A stretch of 64,000 bases of DNA, from the NCBI RefSeq assembly GCF_004210375.1, contig NC_134834.1:159421290-159485289 (forward strand). Direction: 5' to 3'. Of the stretch, positions 12,201 to 22,415 are shown piece by piece. Numbering within the stretch: position 1 is the stretch's first letter; every line of letters begins with the position of its first letter. Both the position numbers and the translations under genes were made by a program. The notes below the pieces were generated by a model, which saw only the letters and a list, made by a program, of their open reading frames with translations, ran no database searches and was not told the DNA's origin. This DNA is from Tachypleus tridentatus. Taxonomy: Eukaryota; Arthropoda; Merostomata; Xiphosura; Limulidae.

Positions 12201-15200
12201 AATTATCTCATCTTTTGACCTCTTTGTTTGAAATGGTAATGATATGGATTGATCAAAATTTGGAATGTTGATAGATGTTACTAAACAATGAAAAAACTTA
12301 TCTGAAGTGATAGTATATTACTCTTTTATTGAAGAGAGAAATATTTCCAAAATCATAACATACTTCCTGATCTAAATCACCCTGCTTTTATCGCAGGGGC
12401 ATGCTCGCGGTGCTTGCACAAAGCTCCTGCCGTGTGGCCACATGTGTGGGGGAATACGCAACGAGAACACTTGTTTACCATGCCTGCACGGTTGTAATGG
12501 AGAGTCTTCTGGACTGCGGCAGGATGGGGACGACATGTGCATGATCTGTTTTACAGAGGCACTAGCTTGTGCCCCAGCTATTCAGGTGGGTTAGTCAGCC
12601 ATTATTGTTTATGTTTATCTCAGTTTAGGGCTTTGTATGCTTTCTTTGTTTTTGGCTTGCATGTGTGTTGGCTGTAATTTGGTACTAATGGAATAATTTT
12701 GCAATAACTGATATCAAAACATCATACAGAAAAACACACAATGACAAAAAGGTTTGAACTACCTATGAATTTTGTTTATTTTGTACATAAGGGCATTAAT
12801 ATACCAGGAAATATTACATTAGGAAACATTTTTGTAGTGAAGTATTTATCTACCAAGATATTATACATTTGAATAATGACAATTTTCTTGAATAATTAGA
12901 TATAATCTTATCATATTTTTATTTGCTTTATTTTTGTAGCTTTAAATACGTAACTGTGAGAAGAAGTAATAACATTATAATTTGTTTTTATATTTAAAGT
13001 TCCTTGAATGGTTATTCTTGGTTTTTGTTATCAGAAATTTGAAGGTAGTTTATAAGTTTGCTGCTGTGCTCTAATAATTATCCATAAAATGAAGATTTCT
13101 GCAATCATTCATTGTTTAGAAGGTTAATTGCACTTTACCAGCACACTGCAAGTGCTGATGTAATGGCATGTCATTAAATATGCAACACATTTAATACCTG
13201 TGCATTTGACTCATGGCAAAGTTTAGACCATTTAGGAAATTTCATAATGTTAAATAAACATGTAGGTTCAAGAAGTCCTTTATAGAAATGAAATAAAAAA
13301 ACCTGTAACCTGAATGCTTTTCTCAAAGCAGATTTTGGTTAAATGTGTGTGAAGTTGTGCTCAGGTTTTAGGGTTTCTATTTCACTTTTTAAGGAAAGAT
13401 ATTAATAAAATTGAAGTAACAAAAAGATGCAAAGGTTATTTCAAAGATGACTGATGCAATGAATGGTGTTGAAGAGAAAATCAACACACCCAGCCTGTTT
13501 CCAAATACACAGACTCTGGGGAACCTCTTCATGAAGTAATTGCTTATCAAGGTAGATATTTTTTAGGCAACAGTATACAAAATAATTTACAACTATTCAA
13601 CCCTTCTTAAAAAACACAAGCTGCTTTTGAGGAACATTTACAAAAGAAAGATAAACTCTATGAAACAAGTTTGTAACGCTGAATAAGGACTATATGGCTA
13701 AAAAAAAAAAAAAATTAGTAATTTACTGTACCACGAACATTTATGGACTTTCCAACATAAAATAAAATCTTCTTTTCATTTAGCTGAGATACTGCTTATG
13801 TACTAAATCAAACACAGTGGCCACATTCACCTATTTCCATTTTTGGAAGCAGTTTCTTATATTCACTTCAAACTATGATATCTGAATAACCAATCAACAG
13901 CTTAGAATCTCCCTCATGATCTTCTCAGCCATTTTAATCTACTAAAAGACTACCATGTTCTTTCAAACCAAGATTTCAAGGAGGTAGTTATCTTTAGTTT
14001 GCTCTAAGTTTGTTTTTTTTAGACCTAAATACAGCTTAGTTATTATGCTTGGTAAATTATAGTGGAATTCTAATGTAAGGATATAGTAATTTATGAATTT
14101 TTTGGTTATTCAACTGTATTTTAAAAAATCTAAAATTTTTGTTTCACATTCTCCACTTGTGAAATTTTAAAAAGCTCAATGAACTATGTCCAGCAGCAAG
14201 AGTTCAAAGGTTGTAGCTAGAAGAGATAATTGTTTGCTTTACTTGTTTATTTTAATAAAAATAAGTTTAATAACTTATTTTTAAATAGTAATAATCTATA
14301 TACATAAAAATATAATTGATATGTGACTGTATATAAGAAAATACTAGTCTATTATAAAGAGGCTAAAACAGGACCACTTTGTAGGACTAAAGGTCAGTTT
14401 TATATTATTTGATGTCATAACATGAATGCATGTGCACTGCATAAATGCAAGTTATGTAATGTTAGTCAAGCATCACTGGAAGGTCAATATAATGAAAAAT
14501 AAGAAATAAATATATAATCTTATGAGACTTAATCTTGTTAGACTAAACTTTTGTATATTCTTATTTGTAGTCATTCTAGTATGAAAAAGCATAATTTATG
14601 CTTAATTCTTTTATGATGGTTACAAGGTTGGTCAAATTGATAGATCCAACATAAGTTGGGTAGAGAAAATAACAGAAAAAATATAAAGTTGTACTGAAAA
14701 CAAATGCTTGAAATGTATTAAGGAGGGTTTAGAGATTACACAAATAATATTTGAGATTTTTGGGACAAACGTTTTTTTTTAATTATAACATGAAATCACT
14801 TGATGCTTGGACTAGAAACAAAACAGTCTTGATAATTTCACAAACATATTTTTAGTAAAAATACTTCATTAAAAAATTTGTAATCTTTACTAAAAATCTA
14901 CCAAGTGTGAACTCAGGTATATTACACCAAGCCTGTTGCAAAAGGTTTAAAACAAAAATGAACTTTAGTGTCAGTTTTAATTCGGATAATAACTAATCAT
15001 ACAAGTAAAATTCTTCTTACACTGAGGCTGAGGTGCCAAAAAGGTATGGCTTCCATCAAGTTGCAACATCCAAGTCCACAACAATATTTTGTGAACTATG
15101 AAAAGTGACATTATTATTCATGATATCATGTTCTACAACATGTGTATGTGAAATCACATGACTGTGCATTATGTTCTTCCATGCATTTACTTAAATGTCT

Positions 15201-18200
15201 TGGAAGCATGAGTCCATATTCACAAGAATGAATGACCTTGTTAACCTTTCCAGATATTTGTTACAGTTGATATTGTAATATGAAGTAGTGATGTTTAATC
15301 ATAGCCACTAGGATAAGCATGAATGATAATGGAGGAGGTAGTTCTAAGGAGGTTATGGAACTAGAAATATTGAACTTATGAAGAACTATTAACCTTCTAT
15401 TTAAGCCAGTGAAAAGTACAAAATTGTTTAAAAGCTTAGAAAAACATCAATAAAAAGAGTTGGAAAGGAAATGTAATATATTTACAGATTTTGGAAAATG
15501 TTTGATTAACCCAAATTCATTTGTATTCTATATTTGCTAACTTCCTTAAGTAATTTCATTCAAGTTTTGAAAATTGAACCATTTTCTAAAATTTCAGTTG
15601 TTGTAACATGTATGTGCAATATATATATCAAAAATCTGAAATGTATTTACTTTTGTAAGTAATTTTTGTTGTGATATGTTGAAAAAATAGAAAATGAATA
15701 TTGCACAAAGAATACAATAAGTAGTTCTTAAGATATTCAATTAACCTTCAATTGTATTCATATAAAATTAATTCAAACAAACAAAAGAGTGAAAACCTAT
15801 CAAATGTTTTGTTATTTGTTCAACTAAATATTTTATTTAGTTGCTGTGGATGTTCTTATCTTGAATTTTTTAAATTTTACAAATATAAATGTTTCGTAGC
15901 TGTGATTAAGAAAAAAAATCCTTATCTTGTACAATGCAAATTATATGTAATGTAAAGTCTAATTTACATATTCATATTTGGAAAAAAACATTAAGATTTC
16001 TTGACAACCCTTATACCAGCACTACTTTGTATAATGTTTCATTAAATATACTAAAATGAATGTGCAAATTTTCAACATTCCTATGTATCTTTCTTAACCT
16101 GAAGACAACCTTGGAAGGTCGAAACATTGTTCTCTGCTTATCAGTAAAAGTGATAATACCCATACCAGCCATTCTGAGATACATTTTTATTTCAAGTGGG
16201 TTTCCCATCATCATGAAAGATTTTAACATACCTGTTTTTCATAGAGCTAACTTAGTGATATTTAGCTGAGACTTTGATATTTTTATCACCTGAGTACAGC
16301 TGTTTTAATGTTTTTATACTATCACTTACAATGAGAGAAGTAACTAAATATACCAAGAAGGGCAATACCATCAACTCCAGATATTGGATAGTTTCACTAT
16401 GTTCTCACATTACATATTTCATACTGGTAACCAGTTGATCACTTACAGCTGTTATTTGTTCTCACATTTTGCTAATTTCAAGATGCTACTTTTGTTATTC
16501 CTTTAGCTAATAAATATGGGAGAACTTTCCCACTTAGAATATCCTAGACTTACCCATACTTGTGTTAACCGTCAAATTACCTACTTTGGGATTCATATGG
16601 ACTACAGCAGTAATTAGTGGGATTAACTGCAGTATTAATATTATCTTTGTCTAAATTTGTGATGACGAAAAACCCAATTGAAGTAGAAAGGCATCTCGGG
16701 TCTGCTGGTATGGGTATTAACACTTTTATGAATAAAGCAGAGAACATTGTTTTGGGTGTGAGACTCGTAATGGATGCTATTAAACTTTACAGTTTTGGAC
16801 CCAAAGTAACTTCTATATTTGTTAGGTAACAGTATAAAATATACTTTCTAACGTTCATGAACTTTACATATGTCCTGTTATTCGTTACGTTTTTCTAAGG
16901 ATTATAAAATTTAAATAACTTTCCATCGGCTTCTTAATTTTGAGTAGTAACATTTAAAATAGTAGTGCGTGTGACGGAAAAATGCAATTCATGTGTTTCT
17001 TTATAAGCATATCGACAAGATTGAATTTAAGTTAAATAATTCTCCAATATTCTTAAAAGTAATTTTTTTCATTGGCATTTTTAAGTTATAAAACTAAAAT
17101 CAATAATAATTATAAAAGACCTAACATTAGGTTTTGGTGTTTAATAGTGGTTTTTGATCTTAAACTTATTGATTTTGTAAAGAGTACTGAATACTTTTTG
17201 TTATTTGGATTAAATGCATGTTTTGAAATCAACTTAAAACTATTTCATTTTACTTTTACCAGCTTAAATGTGGACATGTTTTTCATCTTCACTGTTCCCG
17301 TGCAGTTCTAAGTAAACGATGGTTAGGACCACGAATAACTTTTGGATTTTCTTTATGTCCAATTTGTAAGGTATGTCCAGAAAGTAAAACAATGTTTAGT
17401 TTTTATTTAGCTTATGCAGTAAAAAATATTTAATGTTATTCATGGTTTAAAACTTCAAATGCTGAAAGCCAGGAAAACATTAGAAACCAATAAACCTAAA
17501 ATATGTGATAAAATCACAAACTGCAATGTTTTGAGTTTTTGCCACTTTCCTCTCAATTAGTTAAGTGGGAATTCAACATCAGAGGCCTGGAAAACACTTT
17601 CAGGCTTATTCATCTCTAACAAGTAACTTCTCAAAATGCCTTTTCTTCAATAGCAGAACTTGTTTACTTACATGACTTTATCACAGTTTTAGGCTTATTA
17701 GTATTCCGTTTTTTGTTAAATGAAGCTACCTCACTCAGATAAATGGAAAGTGTAGTTATAGAAATGAGAAGAAATTTAGAAGTATATATAATTTAGTTGC
17801 AGGGATACTTGGACACTCATTTATATACAAATAGAACATAGTGTACAAGAACAGTAAAGAAAACATTCTCCATGTTGTCTTAAGTGCTATAAACTAGCTA
17901 ATACCATTAAAGCCCACCAGTGGCACAGCCATACATCTGTAGATTTGCTGTTAAAAACTAGGTTTTGATACCCATGGAAGGCAGAGTACAGATAACCCAT
18001 TGGGTAGTTTTATACTTAATTATAAATAAATAAAATAAACAAAAATATGATTAAAATAAGAATATCCAGTAGTAGCTGTAAATCAACACAGCTAGACTAG
18101 TAGTGTAAAGGTATAATCCATGTATGATAGAATTTATTTGAAAAGTTGAGAAAAATGTATTTGTTTTACACTCTAGAAATCTAAACAAACATCTCTGTGG

Positions 18201-21200
18201 AAGTTTAGTTAAACTAAGATAAAGAGAATAGATTTCTTTATTTGAAAGTTGTTACAGATCTCCATATGGAAAGTTTTTGCATTATATCTGCACGTCATGT
18301 GATAAATTTTTATGGAGCACTTTTAAATTTAAAAAAGTATTATCTGATTTATCTTTTTCCAGGCTCCAATGGAGCATCTAGTGTTAAAAGATCTTCTTGA
18401 CCCAATTCGTGCCCTTTATGAGGATGTAAAGCGTAAGGCCCTTATGAGGTTAGAATACGAAGGTCTGCACAAAGCCGAAGCTATCACAACCCCAGGAGCT
18501 CGATTCTATTCGGACCCGTCAGGGTTTGCCATGGAGAGATATGCTTACTATGTTTGTTTCAAGTGTAAAAAGGTGAACTACATGACTTCATAAACATCTT
18601 ATTTTAATGTATTTTCATTGCTTGATGTAATTTGGTTTTTATCTCAGCTATTCTGTTGATTAATCATTGAAAATATAAATAACTTGTTATCACTCAAACA
18701 GCTTTAATTCACATTAATTTTCAATGATGTGTACTCCAAGTGCTGTCAACACCAATAAAATTAGAAATGTCATATTAAGAATTTTAATAAAGCAGAAATA
18801 ACTATTATTAATGTATCTAGGCTAGTAACCTTAGAAGAAATATGTTTGAAAACTACAGTGTTTGCTATTAGTTTAAAACTAAATTTTTATTTACTATGTA
18901 GTTTTCAAATGTTGCTATTTTCAGTGGTGTAAGTTCATTAGTCCATTGGTTAGTGTATGGAAACATTTTCATTTGCTTAGAATATGGTAGACTTGCCCAA
19001 GCATGTATTAACCCTCAAATGACCAACTTTGGGGTTTATGTGGATAGCAGTAATTAGTGGGGTTAAATACAATATTAATGTTATCTTTGTTTAAACTTTT
19101 TAGGTGAATGCTAATTTTGTCAGAGATGCTGTAACCAAATATGTCTTGGACTCAAATGTAACTGGATGCATAAATGTGTAAAATATAACATGAATGATAA
19201 TTTATGAATAATTAATTTTATTAATTACTAAGAATAGATTAGTTTTTTGTTGGAAACAAACCTTGTGTGTGAAGTGTGTTCACATACCTACAGAGTTCCA
19301 GTTATAATTAAAACTGGGTTTTATTAGAACAGAGAGCAATTAGAAGTAAAGTGGTAAATGTGTTTTGGATTTGTAGGCCTACTATGGGGGAGAAGCAAGA
19401 TGTGATGTTGAGGCTGGAATAGCTGAAGATTATGACCCAACTGAGCTTGTTTGTGGGGCTTGCTCAGACGTTTCCCGAGCCCAGGTTAGTCTGACAGAAG
19501 AATCAATGAATAATCTAAGTGGAACTTGTTCAAAATGTTGTATCGTGTTAGTAGTCCTCTGCCCAGAACAAAATATAAAAAACAGAGCTGGTTTCTTCAA
19601 CTTGTTCATGTATTTCCTGAACACGTTAATTTCATATGAAATGGTATATTAAACAATAGTTTAATTGAACACAATTATTTTTAACAAATGTGGTCTGTTA
19701 AACAACAGACTTAAAGTATGAGGCTTTTCAGACATCTGAAAGCATATTATAAGTAATGTGATGTGTTAAACAACAGAGGTAAAATTGGAGGTTATTCAGA
19801 TGTCTCGTGAACAGTTATTTATGAGAAATGTAGTGTTTTAAACAACAGAAAGTAAAGAATGTTTTCTTGGTGAAGATTTTGGCTCAGGTTATGTGTTTTT
19901 GTTTTTTTAATTTTTAAAGTTCACAGAGCTTGTGAAACAAAAGAAAATATTATTGGTAACTATCATGTCCTATGTGCTTTAGCTTTGATATTTGATACTA
20001 GCACACAAAATTAACAACAATAGGAGTATACTTTTTTTTTTAAAAGATCGGGTTGTCATTTGGTGGTGCAAAAGTATTTTAGTTACATTGTTTACTTTGA
20101 ATGCAAGGGTTTACAAAAAAAAAACTTAGCATGCCTCAATTGAACTTGGCAAGTTAGCATTGTGAAACCAAACCTAAACAAGTGCAGACTTGACCATATT
20201 CCCAAGGAACTTAGATAAGAAGTGGATTGCTCAGCTTGTTAAATATGAAGGTATAATTATTTGCACATTGTAGGGATGAGAAAACATCAATATAAGACTG
20301 ACACTGATTTTAAGTTTGTTTGTTTTTTTGTTTTATTATTGGTCAGTAGACTTGGCATTATAGTGTTTTAACTACTATATCTGTTGTTGTCTGTTGCCAA
20401 CAAATAAACTGTAAACAGCCTTGTAAATTCTTGACTGTGGGTAATTTTCATAAGGTGAGGTGGTTTGCCATTATACTTAAAAATTTGCAAGTAATTTAAA
20501 ACCACAATACTCTGTGTAGTATGTACAGTGATACTGATTTTAATATTTATTACTGAATGAAATTGAATTTTGTAGATGTGTCCAAAGCACGGAACAGACT
20601 TTTTGGAGTACAAATGTCGTTACTGTTGCTCTGTAGCTGTATTTTTCTGTTTTGGCACAACACATTTCTGTAATGCTTGCCATGATGATTTCCAACGAGT
20701 AACAAACATACCAAAAAATGAATTACCTCACTGTCCTGCAGGTGAGTTTGTTTTAAATGAAAATGAAGAGCTGTTTTGAAGTTTTTTTTAAATGTGACTT
20801 TCAAATTGTTGTAAACTATATATTATTATATTTATGTTATGAAACTTCTAAATAAAATGACATGAAAGTACAATTGTTAAGGTAAAGATATTTTTTGTAA
20901 TTTTCCTTAAGTTCAGATATGTGATGTATTAAAGTGTTTGTCAAACTGACTGTTTAAGATACTTGTGTGCATCTTTGTATGTCTTTGTTATTATGCAAAC
21001 ATAATTACCATAAACACCATTGCCTTTTTTTATACTATACTAAGACATGTATTTTCATATTTCTCTGGTGCTTGTTTGGTTTAATTTTAAGTCTTTTTTC
21101 AGATTGTTTACTTGAGTAAAATAAACTATTCCTAGTAATGTTTAAGGTCTTTCCATTATGCCAGCAAGATAGTTTGATCGTTTGTTTTCTTTTTCATTCA

Positions 21201-22415
21201 TGTTTTTGCTTATTAAATAGTATACTGGTTTCACATTTTTATTTCATGAACTGTCTTACTTTGTTACTTTATTTTCCTAGTTTTTTCCATTACTTTATAC
21301 AAACTATTTGTACTTGTCATTCTTATTTGCTGTTGTACTCTACCAGTATATAAGTATTACGGAAGTTTGTGTGTAGTTTCTTCATATTTCTGTTATATTG
21401 ATTCTACACCATGAGTTTTATGGAGTTTTGTGAAATAGTTTTTTTGTGCATTGTTTAATTCTTTGTGCTAGTTTTGTTCAAAATAATGTGTAATATTAAA
21501 AGGTCTGTCTATATCTGTTTTCTTTTGTACTCCTGCCATGTTGATGTTTCTAACACTGTTCTGTAATCAACAGTGAATTAGCTTTGGAATGTTACTAGAT
21601 TTAACACTCACAAGTTCACAATAATCAATTAATTTTAGGGAGTTACTAGTTTCCACAATCACAGCAATGCTTACTAAGCAAATCACCTATTTAATAGTTT
21701 AAGTTGTGTGTGTTTGTCTTTCTTTTCAAAATGCATGTTTCACTGAACAATTTTTAATTCAGAAAATAATTATTTTGAAATTTATTATATGATCCCTAAA
21801 AATTTTAGAATAGAATACTTTTACCTTTTACTGTCGTTTAATGTATGATTATCCAGTGTATTTCACTTTGGAATTTATGATTTAAAGCACTGTAGACATC
21901 AATCAAAAATGTACTAAATGTAAAATGATTTGTTATTGTTCAGTTTCATTACAACATTATTTTTTCGTGACTTAAAAGAATGCTGAGACAAATAGTCAGT
22001 ACTCAAGTATCCTATGCTTTCTTTAATACTTTATTAGTGTAACTTTAATATCATTTAGTTAAATAATATATAAATATTTCTTCTTGTTTAATTTTATTAT
22101 GAAAAGACTTGCATGTTAAAATTTTTAACTTACGTGAAATTGGATTTTAAAATATAACTTCATGAGGTGCCTTGCCAGAGATAAAAAATTAAGGTGCTGA
22201 AATCCTTCTTACCCAGTCCTGAATAATTGTAGTGATTCTACAATTGCTACAAGATGTTCCAAAGAATACATAAATCATTATTGTTTCTTACTGTTACAGG
22301 TCCAAAAGCCAAACAACTGGAAGGAGAGGAATGTCCACTACATGTGAAACATCCACCTACAGGGGAAGAGTTTGCACTTGGTTGTGGTGTCTGTAGGAAT
22401 GCTCACACATTCTGA
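3180..22415 (+). CDS. MYCBP2: MYCBP2/highwire ortholog, C-terminal ten exons (partial gene)
   Basis: Ten exons join in frame: 3180-3287, 5521-5649, 6815-6950, 8373-8473, 12397-12585, 17263-17370, 18363-18572, 19377-19484, 20576-20741 and 22300-22415 (1371 nt, 456 residues plus stop). All introns are GT-AG and all phases match. The product matches the C-terminus of the giant (about 4600-residue) PHR ubiquitin ligase that controls synapse and axon development. Order: B-box-like zinc finger (residues 37-79), second Cys/His-rich stretch (130-200), RING-H2 with C206, C209, C224, H226, H229, C232, C253, C256, then the tandem-cysteine domain (about 320-456). The two Cys known in the human enzyme to relay and esterify ubiquitin (C4520, C4572) correspond to C336 and C388, with the same 52-residue spacing; the proposed general base His corresponds to H399. 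Upstream exons lie outside the window. I am confident of identity; exact splice points are read by eye. Confidence 0.96.
3400..3690 (+). repeat. Degenerate tandem repeat, about three units
   Basis: The phrase aggtttga(c/t)tcattta followed by an ATAAA(G/A)TTT-like block recurs near 3450, 3563 and 3620. Units are strongly diverged and of unequal length. Intronic. Confidence 0.35.
4770..4880 (-). repeat. Ancient family-A SINE fragment
   Basis: Around 4798-4850 the sequence follows the family-A SINE core (ccctaattt, a gap, then aaggtagctagtca) with many substitutions. It is the oldest-looking copy in the window and sits inside a MYCBP2 intron. Confidence 0.45.
5521..5649 (+). CDS. MYCBP2: MYCBP2 exon B, B-box-like zinc finger
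   Basis: Acceptor cttcag, donor gtgagt, 43 codons, phase 0 to 0. Encodes the Cys/His pattern CxxH, CxxC, CxxC, HxH and H expected of the MYCBP2 B-box-like finger. Part of this exon also exists as a decayed copy and as a minisatellite unit in the following intron. Confidence 0.95.
5690..5782 (+). pseudogene. Decayed copy of the MYCBP2 B-box exon
   Basis: Starting 41 bp after the real exon, the sequence at 5693-5780 repeats its Cys codons: it would read [12 protein letters not shown], then an HRE-H motif, against [12 protein letters not shown] and HRK-H in the exon. The first Cys codon (tgc) is ttt, an extra residue is present, and no good donor follows, so it is unlikely to be spliced in. It links the real exon to the downstream minisatellite. 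Confidence 0.7.
5775..6545 (+). repeat. 58-bp minisatellite, 13 copies, exon-derived
   Basis: The phrase cagatacctgtagtatcttg occurs at 5799, 5857, 5915, 5973, 6031, 6089, 6147, 6205, 6263, 6321, 6379, 6437 and 6495: exactly 58 bp apart, 13 units, nearly identical. About 41 bp of each unit align with the B-box exon (5571-5612) at roughly 35/41 identity, including cttgtgtgctgac. Unlike CRISPR, there are no unique spacers. Lies in the intron between exons B and C. Confidence 0.9.
6553..6590 (+). repeat. Copy of the B-box exon 3' end and donor
   Basis: The string accaaagacaggtaagattt at 6568 repeats the end of the real exon and its donor (accaaagacaggtgagtttt at 5638). It sits directly after the last minisatellite unit, so the array is flanked on both sides by exon-derived sequence. 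Confidence 0.65.
6815..6950 (+). CDS. MYCBP2: MYCBP2 exon C ([20 protein letters not shown] segment)
   Basis: Acceptor ttctcag, donor gtatac; 45 codons plus one base, phase 0 to 1. Encodes the highly conserved [20 protein letters not shown] followed by [20 protein letters not shown]. The reading frame is open further upstream to 6728, but that part is intron. Confidence 0.93.
6951..8372 (+). other. MYCBP2 intron without recognised features
   Basis: AT-rich intron. Open frames such as 6984-7283 have no similarity I recognise and no splice context in frame. Nothing else seen. Confidence 0.5.
8373..8473 (+). CDS. MYCBP2: MYCBP2 exon D ([10 protein letters not shown] segment)
   Basis: Acceptor cattag, donor gtaagt, phase 1 to 0. 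Encodes a Ser/Thr-rich linker, then a CxxC pair (TCRFCG) and a second Cys pair (VCSEPEC) of the Cys-rich region before the RING. The intron after it is 3.9 kb. Confidence 0.92.
10495..10625 (+). mobile_element. SINE family B (tRNA-derived)
   Basis: tRNA-like head (ggtatgtctgcagact, then a B-box-like gagttttgatacctgtgg) and tail ending gtagctttgtgcttaa then A/C-rich. Moderately diverged; inside the 3.9-kb intron between exons D and E, which otherwise shows nothing recognisable. Confidence 0.8.
12397..12585 (+). CDS. MYCBP2: MYCBP2 exon E, Cys-rich region and start of RING
   Basis: Acceptor tcgcag, donor gtgggt, 63 codons, phase 0 to 0. Encodes [13 protein letters not shown] and CLPCLHGC metal-ligand clusters and the first RING pair C206 and C209 in [12 protein letters not shown]. 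Locally GC-richer than the surrounding intron, as expected for coding sequence. Confidence 0.95.
13775..15050 (+). repeat. Dispersed repeat, copy 2
   Basis: Partner of the repeat at 1070-2360, in the intron between MYCBP2 exons E and F. Order of matching blocks is the same over the whole length. See copy 1. Confidence 0.7.
16040..16235 (+). mobile_element. Penelope-type terminal fragment with hammerhead-like core
   Basis: At 16099-16124 the order is CTGAAGA, a 15-nt segment with ACC/GGT pairing, GAAA, then CATTGTTC. The same layout occurs at 35728-35753, right after Penelope endonuclease remnants. The following text (cataccagccattctgagat) recurs inverted at 16655-16755. Intronic. Confidence 0.55.
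16540..16860 (+). repeat. Dispersed repeat carrying an inverted Penelope-type fragment
   Basis: 16555-16655 and 16760-16850 match 18985-19195 (cagcagtaattagtggg, tattatctttgt, then gatgct and a block ending in tataaaatata). The stretch 16655-16755 is the reverse complement of the terminal fragment at 16120-16225 and is absent from the 18.9-kb copy. Confidence 0.55.
17263..17370 (+). CDS. MYCBP2: MYCBP2 exon F, rest of RING-H2
   Basis: Acceptor ttaccag, donor gtatgt, 36 codons. Supplies the RING ligands C224, H226, H229, C232 and the final CPIC pair (C253, C256), completing a C3H2C3 finger. The segment [11 protein letters not shown] is nearly invariant in MYCBP2 orthologs. Confidence 0.95.
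17914..18045 (+). mobile_element. SINE family B, diverged
   Basis: Starts cagtggcacagccatacatc, has the B-box-like ggttttgatacccatgg, and ends in an A-rich taaataaa tail. Lies in the MYCBP2 intron between exons F and G. Confidence 0.75.
18363..18572 (+). CDS. MYCBP2: MYCBP2 exon G, linker helix after RING
   Basis: Acceptor ttccag, donor gtgaac, 70 codons. Encodes the charged helical linker ([20 protein letters not shown]) between RING and tandem-cysteine domain, and the first Cys pair CFKC of the latter. Confidence 0.95.
18975..19200 (+). repeat. Dispersed repeat, partner of 16540-16860
   Basis: Same-strand copy of the element described at 16540-16860, without the inverted insert. Lies in the intron between exons G and H. 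Confidence 0.55.
19377..19484 (+). CDS. MYCBP2: MYCBP2 exon H, upstream relay cysteine
   Basis: Acceptor tttgtag, donor gttagt, 36 codons. The codon tgt at 19401-19403 (residue 336, in [11 protein letters not shown]) aligns with human C4520, the first of the two cysteines that relay ubiquitin. A CxxC pair (CGAC) follows. Confidence 0.95.
19635..19860 (+). repeat. Degenerate tandem repeat, about 70-bp unit
   Basis: The phrase ttaaacaacag recurs at about 19697, 19766 and 19837, with a weaker copy near 19650, each followed by similar text (ttcagacatctg / ttcagatgtctc). About three copies in an intron. Confidence 0.5.
20576..20741 (+). CDS. MYCBP2: MYCBP2 exon I, ester-forming cysteine
   Basis: Acceptor ttgtag, donor gtgagt, 55 codons plus one base, phase 0 to 1. 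The tgt at 20648-20650 (residue 388, in [11 protein letters not shown]) aligns with human C4572, which passes ubiquitin to Thr; H399 in NACHDD aligns with the proposed general base. Almost identical to vertebrates. Confidence 0.96.
20742..22299 (+). other. MYCBP2 last intron
   Basis: AT-rich, no element or exon recognised. The open frame 21138-21353 is T-rich and shows no coding signature. Confidence 0.5.
22300..22415 (+). CDS. MYCBP2: MYCBP2 terminal exon with stop
   Basis: Acceptor gttacag, phase 1, 38 codons then tga at 22413-22415. Ends in [10 protein letters not shown], the usual C-terminus of MYCBP2 proteins, so the gene ends normally here. Confidence 0.95.

Noticed and set aside
16011-16269. 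Overlapping open frames on both strands
   Set aside because: They lie across the Penelope-type terminal fragment and have no similarity of their own.
20368-20804. Antisense open frames opposite MYCBP2 exon I
   Set aside because: Shadows of the strongly conserved sense exon; no independent coding signal.
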